Assembly (NCBI GenBank): GCA_023382655.1
Contig: JAHDWK010000001.1
Span: forward strand, 480,127 to 544,126
Reading direction: 5' to 3'
DNA length: 64,000 nucleotides
From: Anaerolineae bacterium
GTDB taxonomy: Bacteria > Chloroflexota > Anaerolineae > Promineifilales > Promineifilaceae
The position numbers were made by a program, and so were the translations under genes. This document shows positions 7,900-16,416 of the stretch, piece by piece. The first letter of the stretch is position 1; each line of letters starts with the position of its first letter. Under the pieces are notes generated by a model, which saw only the letters and a program-made list of their open reading frames with translations, ran no database searches and was not told the origin of the DNA.

Positions 7900-9735
7900 A
7901 TGGGAAAAGCCATGACTCAATCAGGATTTTTAGGCACAGATGCCAGCTTCATTACGGATTTCACCTTGCTCGCCGAAATCATCTTTTTTATCGCCATTTG
8001 TGTCGGCGTTGTGGCCCAACGGCGCGGCCGATACAAGCTGCACGACTGGATACAAACACCGGTTGTCCTCCTCAACCTCCTCCTCATCATCTTTGTGATG
8101 GTCTCCTCCTTCCTGGGGCAGCGTGTGATCAGCACGCTGCCCCAGCGCCCCGGCGACGCCTATTACCTGGTGGTGGCGCTGCACGGCGCGTTGGGCCTCA
8201 TCGCCGAAGTGTTAGCCATTTATGCCCTCCTGGCCGGGCATAAAATTCTGCCGCGCAAAATCGGCCGTTTGCGTTACTGGATGTGGGCCACCTTTGGCTT
8301 TTGGACGGCCGCCTTCATTGCCGGTGTAGCCACTTACTACGTCTGGTACATGCGGCCACCTGCTGCGGTAGCCGTTGCGCCCATTGCGGAGATAACGGAA
8401 GTAGACGAGGGCGACACGGCCGTAGCCCCCACTGCCCAAGCCTTCCTACAAGGCTTTGCCTTTGCTCCCACGGAACTCACCATTACGGCCGGCACCGAAG
8501 TCGTCTGGGTCAACCAGGATGGCGCGCCCCACAACATCACCTTTGTGGATGGCTCGGTCGCCAGCGACAACTTCTTCCAGGGCGAAAGCTTTGCCACCAC
8601 CTTTAACGAACCTGGCGTTTACCAGATTTACTGCACGCTGCACGGTTCGCCGGACGGCGGCGGCATGGCAACCACGATCACGGTACTGGAAGACAACGTG
8701 GAAAATGCGGCCATCGCCGCTGCCGTGCCCACACCCAATCCGGTGCCGCCCACACCCACACCTGCACCTACCGTACCGCCGCCGCCGGTGGAACTGCTGC
8801 AACCGACGGCGCCCGAACAAGTTGTCGTCGGCCTGGTTTCTTTCTTTGACACGGCCGCGCCCGGTGATTCGGTGGCCGTGCTGTTAAGCGGCATCGCCGC
8901 ACCCGCCGCCGGCAGCCGTTTTGATGCCTGGTTAACCGACAGCCAGACCCACATCCGCCTCCTGTTGGGCACAGTGCAGCCAGACGCCAACGGCCGTATC
9001 GCCCTGCAATACAGCGACGCCGACGGCCGTAACCTGCTCGGTCTGTACGATGGCTTCCAAATGACGCTGGAACCGCAGTTTGACGATGATCCCACGCCAG
9101 GAACGGCCGTTTACAGCGGCCAACAAGCGCCGGCAGCCCTGACGCTCATTCGCACCATCACCGTGGTTAGCGGTGATGCCCCCGCCGCCTACGGGCTGGG
9201 CGCGCGCTTGCAAACAGAAGAACTGCTGCGCCACGCCGAATTTGTGCAGACCGCTTACGATCTGCTCAGCATCGCCGACGCCAAACGGCATGCCGAACAC
9301 ATCGTAAATTTGCTGCAAGGTACACAAGGCGCGCAGTTTGGTGATTTGGATGGCGCGCATGGTGTGCAAAATCCGGGCGACGGCTTTGGCATCATTCCTT
9401 ACGTGGCGCAAATGCAGGCTACGGCCGTGCAAGCGGCCGCTGCCCCTGATGCCACCGACGCCATACGAATTCACAGCAGCCACGTCGTTATGGCCGCAGA
9501 CAATGCGCTGGCCTGGGCTGCCCAGATAGAAGAAGCGGCCTTGCAAATCACATCCGCTGCCAGTGTGGGCGACATTGGCCCGCAAGTGGACATCATCACC
9601 CAGGTCAGCCAACTGCTCCTGAACGGCGCGGATGCCAACGGCGACGGCGAAGTCGCGCCCAACGAAGGCGGCATCTTCACCGCGTACCAACACACACAGT
9701 ACATGGCCGCCATTCCCGTTGTTGGTGAGCGGTGA
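7900..9735 (+). CDS. Membrane cupredoxin with C-terminal His-rich domain
   Basis: About 611 residues from ATG 7900 (ATG 7912 is also possible). Four transmembrane segments come first (residues 15-150), resembling DUF420-type membrane anchors. A plastocyanin-like cupredoxin domain follows (about 180-270) with all type-1 copper ligands visible: His in APHNITF, then Cys, His and Met in YCTLHGSPDGGGM. After a Pro/Thr-rich linker come an RskA-like beta domain and a helical His-rich domain with RHAEHIVNLLQG, GDLDG, NPGDG and an EF-hand-like loop DANGDGEVAPNEG. The next gene carries the same modules in another order. Likely an extracytoplasmic copper-binding electron-transfer or sensory protein; the role of the His-rich domain is unknown. 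Confidence 0.8.
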   Translation: MGKAMTQSGFLGTDASFITDFTLLAEIIFFIAICVGVVAQRRGRYKLHDWIQTPVVLLNLLLIIFVMVSSFLGQRVISTLPQRPGDAYYLVVALHGALGLIAEVLAIYALLAGHKILPRKIGRLRYWMWATFGFWTAAFIAGVATYYVWYMRPPAAVAVAPIAEITEVDEGDTAVAPTAQAFLQGFAFAPTELTITAGTEVVWVNQDGAPHNITFVDGSVASDNFFQGESFATTFNEPGVYQIYCTLHGSPDGGGMATTITVLEDNVENAAIAAAVPTPNPVPPTPTPAPTVPPPPVELLQPTAPEQVVVGLVSFFDTAAPGDSVAVLLSGIAAPAAGSRFDAWLTDSQTHIRLLLGTVQPDANGRIALQYSDADGRNLLGLYDGFQMTLEPQFDDDPTPGTAVYSGQQAPAALTLIRTITVVSGDAPAAYGLGARLQTEELLRHAEFVQTAYDLLSIADAKRHAEHIVNLLQGTQGAQFGDLDGAHGVQNPGDGFGIIPYVAQMQATAVQAAAAPDATDAIRIHSSHVVMAADNALAWAAQIEEAALQITSAASVGDIGPQVDIITQVSQLLLNGADANGDGEVAPNEGGIFTAYQHTQYMAAIPVVGER

Positions 9736-9789
9736 TGGGTGGTGGGTGATGCGTGACCAGAGAGACCTCACGCATCACATATCACGCAG
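9724..9789. repeat. STRR-like GGTGATG heptamer block
   Basis: GGTGATG, GGTGGTG, GGTGATG, CGTGACC units overlap the last codons of the cupredoxin gene and pair with CTCACGCATCACATATCACGC. The repeat supplies the last residues (GER) and the stop region of the upstream gene. Confidence 0.75.
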
Positions 9790-9833
9790 GATTCCAAAAA
9801 CTCGCAATAACCAAGATAGATAAGGAGTTAAAA

Positions 9834-11360
9834 ATGAAAGTAAAAAGAGTAGTGATCCTTCTATTGATGTTGGCCCTGGTGCTGGCTGCCTGTGGCGAAG
9901 AGGAGCCGGCGGTGGAGCAGGAAGCAACGGCCGTGCCCGAAGTGGCCGAAGTTGCGCCGACTGATGCACCAACCGCAGAACCAACGGATGCGGCCCCCAC
10001 CGAAGCGCCAAAACCCAAAGAAAGCACTGTTGCGCCAACGACCGATCACACCGCCGAACACACGGCTGAACCCGTGGTGGCAGAAGAAACCGCCCCCCGT
10101 TTTGGCCTGGTACGTTTCCGTGACAATGACGCCGCGTTATCTGGCAGCTTCCAACTGCTGCTGGAAAACGTACCCGCCGCCCCGGCTGGCAGCCACTACG
10201 AACTGTGGCTGCGTGATGACCGCTTCAACACGCTCAATCTGGGGGAATTTGTGGTGGATGGCGCTTCCCAATACACCGGCAGCACAGACATAAATCTGCT
10301 GGCTGCCTACAACGCCGCGTTCATCAGCATTGAACCAGATGGCGTGGACGACGGCGAAGTGGGCGTCATCGTTTTTGAGGGCGTCGTTCCTGCCGACTCG
10401 CTGCTGCACGCCCGCCACGTCGTTACCGCCTTCCCCGCTAATCCCGAAGGCAAAGCCTTCCTCATTGGCGCTAAAGAGCAGTTGGACTTTGCGCTGGAAC
10501 ACGCCGGTTTGCTGTTGGGCGAACTGGCAAACGACAACCTGCGCGAAGCGCAGCGTCATGCCGAACACGTCGTCAACATCCTGGACGGCGAAACCGGCCC
10601 CAACTTTGGCGACCTGGACGGCGATACGCTGGCCCAAAATCCCGGTGATGGCTATGGCGTGCGCGCTTACTTCATTGGCGCGCAGGAACACGCCCAGTTG
10701 GCGGCCGATGCTGAAGGCGCGACGGCCGAAGTGAAACTCCACGCCGGGCACGTCATCATCAGCAGCGGCAACGCCCTGAACAGCATTGACGCCGGTATCG
10801 TCCAGGCTCTACGTGTCATCGCTTCCGATTCGGCGGCTGAAGCCCAGGCGGCTGCTGAGGAATTACAACACCTGCTGCAAATCGCCATAGACGGCCAGGA
10901 TGCCAATGGCGACGGCAGCATCGCGCCCATTGAAAATGAGGGCGGCTGGCAAATAGCCTACGACCATGCGCTGAATATGGCTGCTTTTGAATTCTTCGCC
11001 GCCACGGGGGGAGCGCCGGTTGTGGCTGCACCGACTGCCGAAACTGCACCGGTAGAGGCGCCCGCCCCCACAGTGACTGCGCCTATCGCCGCCGCCGTGA
11101 CCATTCCCATGGCTAACTTTGCCTACCAGCCCACAGAGATTACGGTGAGCAAGGGCACGGCCGTGACCTGGGTCAACGAGGACAGCGGTCCGCGCCACTC
11201 TGCCACCGCTGCGGATAACAGCTTTGACACCGGTCTGTTTGATGCCGGTGAACAGGCCACACTTACCTTTAATACACCGGGAACCTACGTCTACTACTGC
11301 CTGCTGCACGGCTCACCCGATGGCAGCGGCATGGCGGCTACTATCACGGTGACGGATTAG
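9834..11360 (+). CDS. Lipoprotein: RskA-like + His-rich domain + C-terminal cupredoxin
   Basis: 508 residues. The start at ATG 9834 has TAAGGAG before it and gives a lipoprotein signal peptide (MKVKRVVILLLMLALVLAAC), Cys at about residue 20. A Pro/Thr/Glu-rich linker follows, then an RskA-like beta domain (SHYELWLRDD), the helical His-rich domain (RHAEHVVNILDGETG, GDLDGD, NPGDGYG, DANGDGSIAP), and a cupredoxin at the end with His in PRHSATA and the Cys-His-Met set in YCLLHGSPDGSGM. The modules equal those of the preceding gene, but the cupredoxin is moved from before to after the His-rich domain. Probably anchored on the outside of the membrane, binding copper; the partner oxidoreductase is unknown. 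Confidence 0.82.
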   Translation: MKVKRVVILLLMLALVLAACGEEEPAVEQEATAVPEVAEVAPTDAPTAEPTDAAPTEAPKPKESTVAPTTDHTAEHTAEPVVAEETAPRFGLVRFRDNDAALSGSFQLLLENVPAAPAGSHYELWLRDDRFNTLNLGEFVVDGASQYTGSTDINLLAAYNAAFISIEPDGVDDGEVGVIVFEGVVPADSLLHARHVVTAFPANPEGKAFLIGAKEQLDFALEHAGLLLGELANDNLREAQRHAEHVVNILDGETGPNFGDLDGDTLAQNPGDGYGVRAYFIGAQEHAQLAADAEGATAEVKLHAGHVIISSGNALNSIDAGIVQALRVIASDSAAEAQAAAEELQHLLQIAIDGQDANGDGSIAPIENEGGWQIAYDHALNMAAFEFFAATGGAPVVAAPTAETAPVEAPAPTVTAPIAAAVTIPMANFAYQPTEITVSKGTAVTWVNEDSGPRHSATAADNSFDTGLFDAGEQATLTFNTPGTYVYYCLLHGSPDGSGMAATITVTD

Positions 11361-11373
11361 GGAGGGAAGACCT

Positions 11374-11442
11374 GGTGTGGCTCGGTCTGGAGACTGGCCA
11401 CAGCAAGAGAGGTGTGGCTTGGTCAGAAGACCGAGCCACACC
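11374..11442. repeat. 15-bp perfect inverted repeat
   Basis: GGTGTGGCTCGGTCT at 11374-11388 is matched exactly by its complement at 11428-11442, with a partial extra copy (GGTGTGGCTTGGTC) in the spacer. It lies between two lipoprotein genes and ends 13 bases before the next ATG. It could form an RNA hairpin or be an STRR-type element. Confidence 0.75.
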
Positions 11443-11455
11443 AAGAGAAAAACAC

Positions 11456-12433
11456 ATGAAACAAAAATCCCTCTTTCTCCTCTTCATGGTCATTGCGCTG
11501 GTTTGGCCGGTGGCTTGCGCGGGCAGAGCCAGGTCGGAAGGGGCGGCGTTTAGTGCGGCGCAGTCGAACCAGGCGGGAGTGCATGACCATACAGAGCATG
11601 AGCATGTTGCGCAGGATCAGGCTGAGCAAACACATGAGCATGGTGATGAAACGGCCGTTACCGCCGAGCTGCAAGTTGTTTTAGTCCCGTCCGAACTGGC
11701 TGTGGGCCAAAACCGCGTGGCGGTGGGACTGCTCGACGCCGACAACAGCATGATTCACGAGGCGAGGGTGCATTTCCATTACTTTGACCTGAGCAATCCT
11801 GACGCCCCGCAGTTGGAACAAGAAGCCGATGCTTATCCCGTACATGCGCCTGATGGCCTGACCACCATTTTTGCCCAGGTTCGCACCTTTGACCGGGCCG
11901 GCGAATGGGGGCTGCAAGTGACGGCGCAGCTGGCCAATGGGAAAACGGCCGTGCAGCGGATCCGCTTCAACGTTAGCGCCGACAGCCGCAGCATCCTGAC
12001 CGGCGAGGCCGCGCCCCGGCTGCAAACGCCCACGCTGGCAGATGCAGACGGCGATTTCAGCCGCATTACCTCCGCCTGGGAACCCAACCCCACCTTTTAC
12101 CGGCTCAGCCTGGATGAAGCACTGCGGAATGGTAAACCCACCGTGCTGCTGCTGGCGACGCCCGCTTTCTGCCGCACCCGCTTTTGCGGCCCGGCCTATG
12201 AGATCGTCAGCGAGCTAGAGTCTGCGTTTGGTGATACGGTGAACTTCATTCATGTAGAAGTGTATGCGGGTCTGCCAGACCCATCGCAAAATGACTGGGA
12301 ATTGTCCCCCATTATGACGGCTTTTGGTCTGGAAACAGAACCCTGGGTGTATGTGATGGATGCCGCCGGGCAGGTGATTTACCGGGCCGAAGGGGTATTC
12401 GCGGCCGAAGACATACTGGCAGTCCTCCCCTAA
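11456..12433 (+). CDS. His-rich lipoprotein with thioredoxin-like domain
   Basis: 325 residues from ATG 11456. The start gives a lipoprotein signal (MKQKSLFLLFMVIALVWPVAC). A metal-binding-looking segment follows: HDHTEHEHVAQDQAEQTHEH (about residues 43-62). The middle part is a beta domain like FixH/YtkA-type Ig folds. The C terminus (from about 210) is thioredoxin-like, with TPAFCRTRFCGPAYE carrying two Cys in a CxxxxC arrangement. The two cupredoxin genes upstream and the His cluster suggest copper handling, for example delivery in the manner of Sco-type thioredoxin-fold proteins, but the CxxxC of Sco is not present. The function is inferred. Confidence 0.7.
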   Translation: MKQKSLFLLFMVIALVWPVACAGRARSEGAAFSAAQSNQAGVHDHTEHEHVAQDQAEQTHEHGDETAVTAELQVVLVPSELAVGQNRVAVGLLDADNSMIHEARVHFHYFDLSNPDAPQLEQEADAYPVHAPDGLTTIFAQVRTFDRAGEWGLQVTAQLANGKTAVQRIRFNVSADSRSILTGEAAPRLQTPTLADADGDFSRITSAWEPNPTFYRLSLDEALRNGKPTVLLLATPAFCRTRFCGPAYEIVSELESAFGDTVNFIHVEVYAGLPDPSQNDWELSPIMTAFGLETEPWVYVMDAAGQVIYRAEGVFAAEDILAVLP

Positions 12434-12458
12434 CGGCCGTCATCAGCGCAGGTTTATC

Positions 12459-12842
12459 ATGGACATTCGCACAAGACATTACAACGATGTGGCTATCTTA
12501 TCGGTAAACGGCCGTCTCGATGCCACCACCGGCCCTGAATTCTCCCAGGTTATCCAGGAACAGGTAAACGCCGGTTACTTTCGGCTGGTGACCGACCTGA
12601 AAAAGGTGGAATTTCTAAGCAGCGCCGGGATCAAGGCGCTGGTACAGGCGGCACAGTTGACGCGGCGGCAGGGTGGTGATTTCCGCATTGCCAATGCCCA
12701 CGCTCAGGTGAAGCACATTCTCAACCTGGCCGGGGTAGACACCATCATCAAAGTGTATCCCAACGTGGTAGGGGCGACAGCCAGCTATTTCCCCGGCCCC
12801 GTCCCCGGAAACGGCATGGATGATAACCCACCCCATTTGTAG
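12459..12842 (+). CDS. STAS domain anti-sigma factor antagonist
   Basis: 127 residues, STAS fold, SpoIIAA/RsbV type. The conserved phosphoacceptor region FLSSAGIKAL is present with a Ser pair; the first strand (DVAILSVNGRLDATTGPEF) also fits. Such proteins bind an anti-sigma or kinase partner when unphosphorylated. No RsbW-type kinase or sigma factor is adjacent, so the partner must be elsewhere. The Pro/Gly-rich tail of about 20 residues is unusual. The upstream lipoprotein gene ends 26 bases before it. Confidence 0.88.
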   Translation: MDIRTRHYNDVAILSVNGRLDATTGPEFSQVIQEQVNAGYFRLVTDLKKVEFLSSAGIKALVQAAQLTRRQGGDFRIANAHAQVKHILNLAGVDTIIKVYPNVVGATASYFPGPVPGNGMDDNPPHL

Positions 12843-13196
12843 CAGGCACTTTAGTGCTGTCAGAAGGCGATTCATCACCTACTACAAACGGGTTTGGCCG
12901 AGATTTTGCTGTTTGTCGAACGCGCAGAAGAGTAAAGCCGCCCCTACACCTGACTTTTGGCAGGTGCTGTTTCTGACCATAGATGTGGGAAAAAACTATC
13001 TGGGGGTGGCTGTGGAAACGGCCGTTCTCCTCTATACTTTACCCGGTAAGGTCACAAACACAATGTGGCATTTCCGCCGGTAGCAAGTTGCAGGTGGCAG
13101 GTGATAAGTTCTTCTGGCAACGTGGACACGCAGCCTGCAACTTGCCACTTGACGCCACCGGGCCACATGCCAGGTGATGACCCTCAGGCATAGACA
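12843..13196. other. Gene-free gap with one repeat block
   Basis: No credible coding frame. At about 13081-13150 an STRR-like block lies with GCAGGTG/GCAAGTTG units and complementary CAACTTGCCACTTG arms. Near 12845-12890 a degenerate GGCGATTCATCACC element resembles the block at 44991-45055. No promoter stands out. Confidence 0.5.
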
Positions 13197-13418
13197 ATGA
13201 ACAAACCGCTACATTCAGAAAATACACCTATCCAGTGGCGGGCACGGCTGATTTTAGGCTTCGTAGCCCTCAATGCCTTTGTTGGCGCAGGGCTGCTCTG
13301 GTTTGGTGTGGAGAAAGATTGGCGGCGGCTGACCGGCCTCCCCAATTTAATGATGGCTTCGGCCGGGCTGGATTTGCTGATGCTGTTTCTGCACCGGCAG
13401 GAAGTGACCGGCGTGTAG
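13197..13418 (+). CDS. Small two-helix membrane protein
   Basis: 73 residues, two predicted membrane helices (about 16-37 and 48-66) joined by a charged loop (EKDWRRLTG). No family recognised. The ATG at 13197 has only a weak AGGC-type site upstream. It precedes the sensor kinase gene by 82 bases. It could be chance coding, but the hydrophobic pattern and composition look genuine. Confidence 0.5.
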   Translation: MNKPLHSENTPIQWRARLILGFVALNAFVGAGLLWFGVEKDWRRLTGLPNLMMASAGLDLLMLFLHRQEVTGV

Positions 13419-13500
13419 CTTTGTTTGTCGCCACAGCGAGAGGGTAATACCATTTGGCCGGAATTTGCCTGGTGTCGAGTGGGCGAGGTAAGCTAATGGC

Positions 13501-15738
13501 ATGCCGGAACAAAAAGCATCTGACTTGAAAAAGGTTCTGCGCCCACAAGAGAGCTTGCGGGCGATTATTGAGTCTATTAGCAGTGAGTTAGAGCTACGGC
13601 CGTTGCTCACACGAATTGTGCAACATGCCTGTGAACTGCTGGATGCCGACCGGGGCACTATTGGCCTGGTGGACGAAGAGCGCCAGTTGGTACGCACTGA
13701 AGCCGTTCACCACATGCCATCCGGCGAATTAGGGGCCGAAATGACCAGCGGTATGGGGCTGGCGGGCACGGTGTTGCAAACACAAAAACCGCTCGTGATG
13801 AACAGGTACGGCGAACTGGACACGCCGCTCCAACCATCCCTGGTTCAAGATGCGGTTATTGGCCTGCCCATCTTCTGGCACGGCCGTATGATTGGCTTTT
13901 TTGGCATTGGCGCCAGCCCACCGCGTATATTTGGTGAACAAGACGTGGAACTGCTGACCCAGTTGGCCCGCCATGCCGCCATCGCCATTGAAAATGCCCG
14001 CCTGTTTGCGGCCGAAAGACGACGCGCCGCCCGGCAGGCCACGCTTTACCGCATCGGTAAATTAATTGCCGCCACGTTGGATTTGGATGATTTACTGCAA
14101 ACGGCCGTGACCGCCATTGACGAAGAGCTTTCCTACAGCAATACGGCCGTTTTGCTTGTTGATCGTGAAGACCCCGACACACTGGTCCTCACCGCGCGGG
14201 GCGGCATCTACGCCAGCAACGTCAAAGGCTCTTACCGCCAGTCCATTCACGAAGGCATCATTGGCGAAGCCGTCAAATCCCGCAAGCCCGTGTTCATTGC
14301 CGATGTGCGTCAGGACGCGCGTTACATTCCCATCCCCAATGCCAGGGATATTCGTTCCGAACTAACCCTGCCCCTGGTGGCCAACAACCGCCTGTTAGGT
14401 GTGCTGAATGTGGAAACCACCCGCCCCATTGACCATGATGACGCGGCCGATCTGGAACTGGTGGCCGATCAACTTGGCGTGGCCATTGCCAGTGCCTATT
14501 ATCTTGATGAGATGCAACGCAACCTGGCGGAAACGCAGCTTTTGTATGAAACCAGCCGCCGTATGACCAACGCCTTTGATGTGGATGCTGTGATCGAGGC
14601 GTATTTGCAGCATGTGGCCGTGCGTGGCCGTTACGTTTGCACGGTAGCTTTATATGAATTTGATGATTTTGGTGAACGAACGGCCGTTGTGGTGCGTGGT
14701 ATCTGGACACCGGAGGAAGAGCTGCAGCTGCTGCACCTACGTCTACCGTACACCCGCGATGCCCTCGATCCCCTGCTGGATCGCGGCCGCACGGTACTCA
14801 TTTCTGACGTTCACACCGATCCCCGCGTTAATGAGCAATTGCGCCGTTTGCAGGCAGAATCTGGCCGTCCGGCGCTGGCGCTTATTCCGCTCATCGTGCG
14901 CCGCCAACGCATTGGCGTGGTTGTCCTCACCTACCCGGCCGTTTACCATTGGCAGGAAAGCGATTTATGGCCGTATCAGGTGACGGCCGCCCAACTGGCC
15001 ACAGTCATTGACACGCGGCAGCAACAGCTGCTGCTGATACAGAGCAGCCAGGAAGTGGCCGTGCTGCATGAACGGCAGCGCCTGGCCCGCGAATTACACG
15101 ATTCGGTGACGCAGCTTATCTTTAGCATGACGCTCATCGCCCAGTCGGTGGCCCCAGCCTGGCGGCGTGACCCGGCCGAAGGCGAGAACCGGGTGAACCG
15201 CTTGTTGGAACTGAGCCAAAACGCGCTGGCCGAGATGCGGGCGCTGCTTTTTGAACTGCGCTCCTCAGAGCCGCCGCCCCTGCCCACGGAATCCGGGGTA
15301 ACGTTGCCCGGCATTACCCGGCTGCGGCATGATGGCCTGGTGGCGGCCTTGTGGCAGCATACCAAATCGCTGCAACTGGAAAGCCCCACCATCACGTTGG
15401 CGGCGGCCACATACCGGTCCCAATCGCTGGAATATGAAATTGCCCTGTTTCGCATTGTGCAGGAAGCGCTGAATAATATCGTGAAACATGCCGAGGCAAC
15501 GGCCGTGCAGATTCATTTAACGGTCAATGACACGGCCGTGTGCGTGGAAATTCAGGACAATGGGGCGGGTTTTGACACCCGTAACACCCGGAACGGCCGT
15601 TCGGCCAACGAGCTTGGTTTACAAACGATGCAAGAACGGGCCGAGGCTTTACACGGCCGTTTAGAAATCCAATCAACGGCAGGGCAGGGCACAACCATCA
15701 AGGCGCAACTGCCCCTGAAAAATGGAGGCAACTCATGA
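13501..15738 (+). CDS. Triple-GAF NarL-family sensor histidine kinase
   Basis: 745 residues without transmembrane segments, so cytoplasmic. Three GAF domains lie at about 20-165, 185-335 and 350-495. The HisKA_3 dimerisation domain has ERQRLARELHDSVTQ, phosphoacceptor His533. The HATPase_c domain shows the N box (VQEALNNIVKHAEA) and G1 (DNGAGFD); G2 is partly replaced by NELGLQTMQERAEAL, typical of this subfamily. It senses small ligands or redox state through GAF and phosphorylates a NarL-type regulator. Its stop overlaps the start of the regulator gene (ATGA), so the two are cotranslated partners. Confidence 0.93.
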   Translation: MPEQKASDLKKVLRPQESLRAIIESISSELELRPLLTRIVQHACELLDADRGTIGLVDEERQLVRTEAVHHMPSGELGAEMTSGMGLAGTVLQTQKPLVMNRYGELDTPLQPSLVQDAVIGLPIFWHGRMIGFFGIGASPPRIFGEQDVELLTQLARHAAIAIENARLFAAERRRAARQATLYRIGKLIAATLDLDDLLQTAVTAIDEELSYSNTAVLLVDREDPDTLVLTARGGIYASNVKGSYRQSIHEGIIGEAVKSRKPVFIADVRQDARYIPIPNARDIRSELTLPLVANNRLLGVLNVETTRPIDHDDAADLELVADQLGVAIASAYYLDEMQRNLAETQLLYETSRRMTNAFDVDAVIEAYLQHVAVRGRYVCTVALYEFDDFGERTAVVVRGIWTPEEELQLLHLRLPYTRDALDPLLDRGRTVLISDVHTDPRVNEQLRRLQAESGRPALALIPLIVRRQRIGVVVLTYPAVYHWQESDLWPYQVTAAQLATVIDTRQQQLLLIQSSQEVAVLHERQRLARELHDSVTQLIFSMTLIAQSVAPAWRRDPAEGENRVNRLLELSQNALAEMRALLFELRSSEPPPLPTESGVTLPGITRLRHDGLVAALWQHTKSLQLESPTITLAAATYRSQSLEYEIALFRIVQEALNNIVKHAEATAVQIHLTVNDTAVCVEIQDNGAGFDTRNTRNGRSANELGLQTMQERAEALHGRLEIQSTAGQGTTIKAQLPLKNGGNS

Positions 15739-16373
15739 GCGCACCTGTCAGAGTGATGATCGTGGATGACCATGCCATTGTCCGCGAAGGGCTGACCATG
15801 CTGTTAAACGAAGAAGCAGACATTGAAGTGGTGGGGGAGGCCCGCGACGGCGCCGAGGCCGTGTTGCGCGTGGCGAACCTGAAACCCGACGTCATCTTGA
15901 TGGACCTGGCAATGCCGGAGATGGACGGCATTGCCGCCACCGCCCAAATCCGGCAAAAATATCCTGCCAGCCAGGTGTTGGTGCTCACCAGCTTTGCCGA
16001 AGACCAGCGGGTGCCCGATGCCATTCAGGCTGGCGCTATTGGTTATCTACTCAAAGACGTACTCAAAGCTGACCTGCTCAACGCCATTCAAGCGGCCGCG
16101 CAGGGCAAACCCACGCTGCACCCGGAAGCCCAGCGCCAGCTCATGCAGCAAATGATGGCCCCGGCGCAAAGCAACCTCTTGAGCGTCCTGACGGAACGCG
16201 AAATGGACGTGCTGCGCCTCATTGCCCAGGGGTGCAGCAACAAAGAAATTGCGGCCGCCCTGCACCTGACGGAAGGTACCGTGAAAGGGTATGTCAGCAC
16301 CATTTTGGGCAAGCTGCAAGTGGCCGACCGCACGCAGGCTGCTCTTTACGCCGTCAAACACGGCGTCGAGTAG
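15735..16373 (+). CDS. NarL/FixJ family response regulator
   Basis: 212 residues. Receiver domain with acidic pair (MIVDDHAIVREG) and phosphoacceptor Asp57 in DVILMDLAMPEMDG; conserved Thr/Ser in LVLTSFAEDQR and Lys in LLKDV. C-terminal LuxR-type HTH (LTEREMDVLRLIAQG, then NKEIAAALHLTEGTVKGYVS). The ATGA overlap with the preceding kinase gene makes it the cognate regulator. Target genes are not evident. Confidence 0.95.
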   Translation: MSAPVRVMIVDDHAIVREGLTMLLNEEADIEVVGEARDGAEAVLRVANLKPDVILMDLAMPEMDGIAATAQIRQKYPASQVLVLTSFAEDQRVPDAIQAGAIGYLLKDVLKADLLNAIQAAAQGKPTLHPEAQRQLMQQMMAPAQSNLLSVLTEREMDVLRLIAQGCSNKEIAAALHLTEGTVKGYVSTILGKLQVADRTQAALYAVKHGVE

Positions 16374-16416
16374 TCATTACCGTGCGGGTTTTTTGCGCCG
16401 CTGGTATCATGTACCC

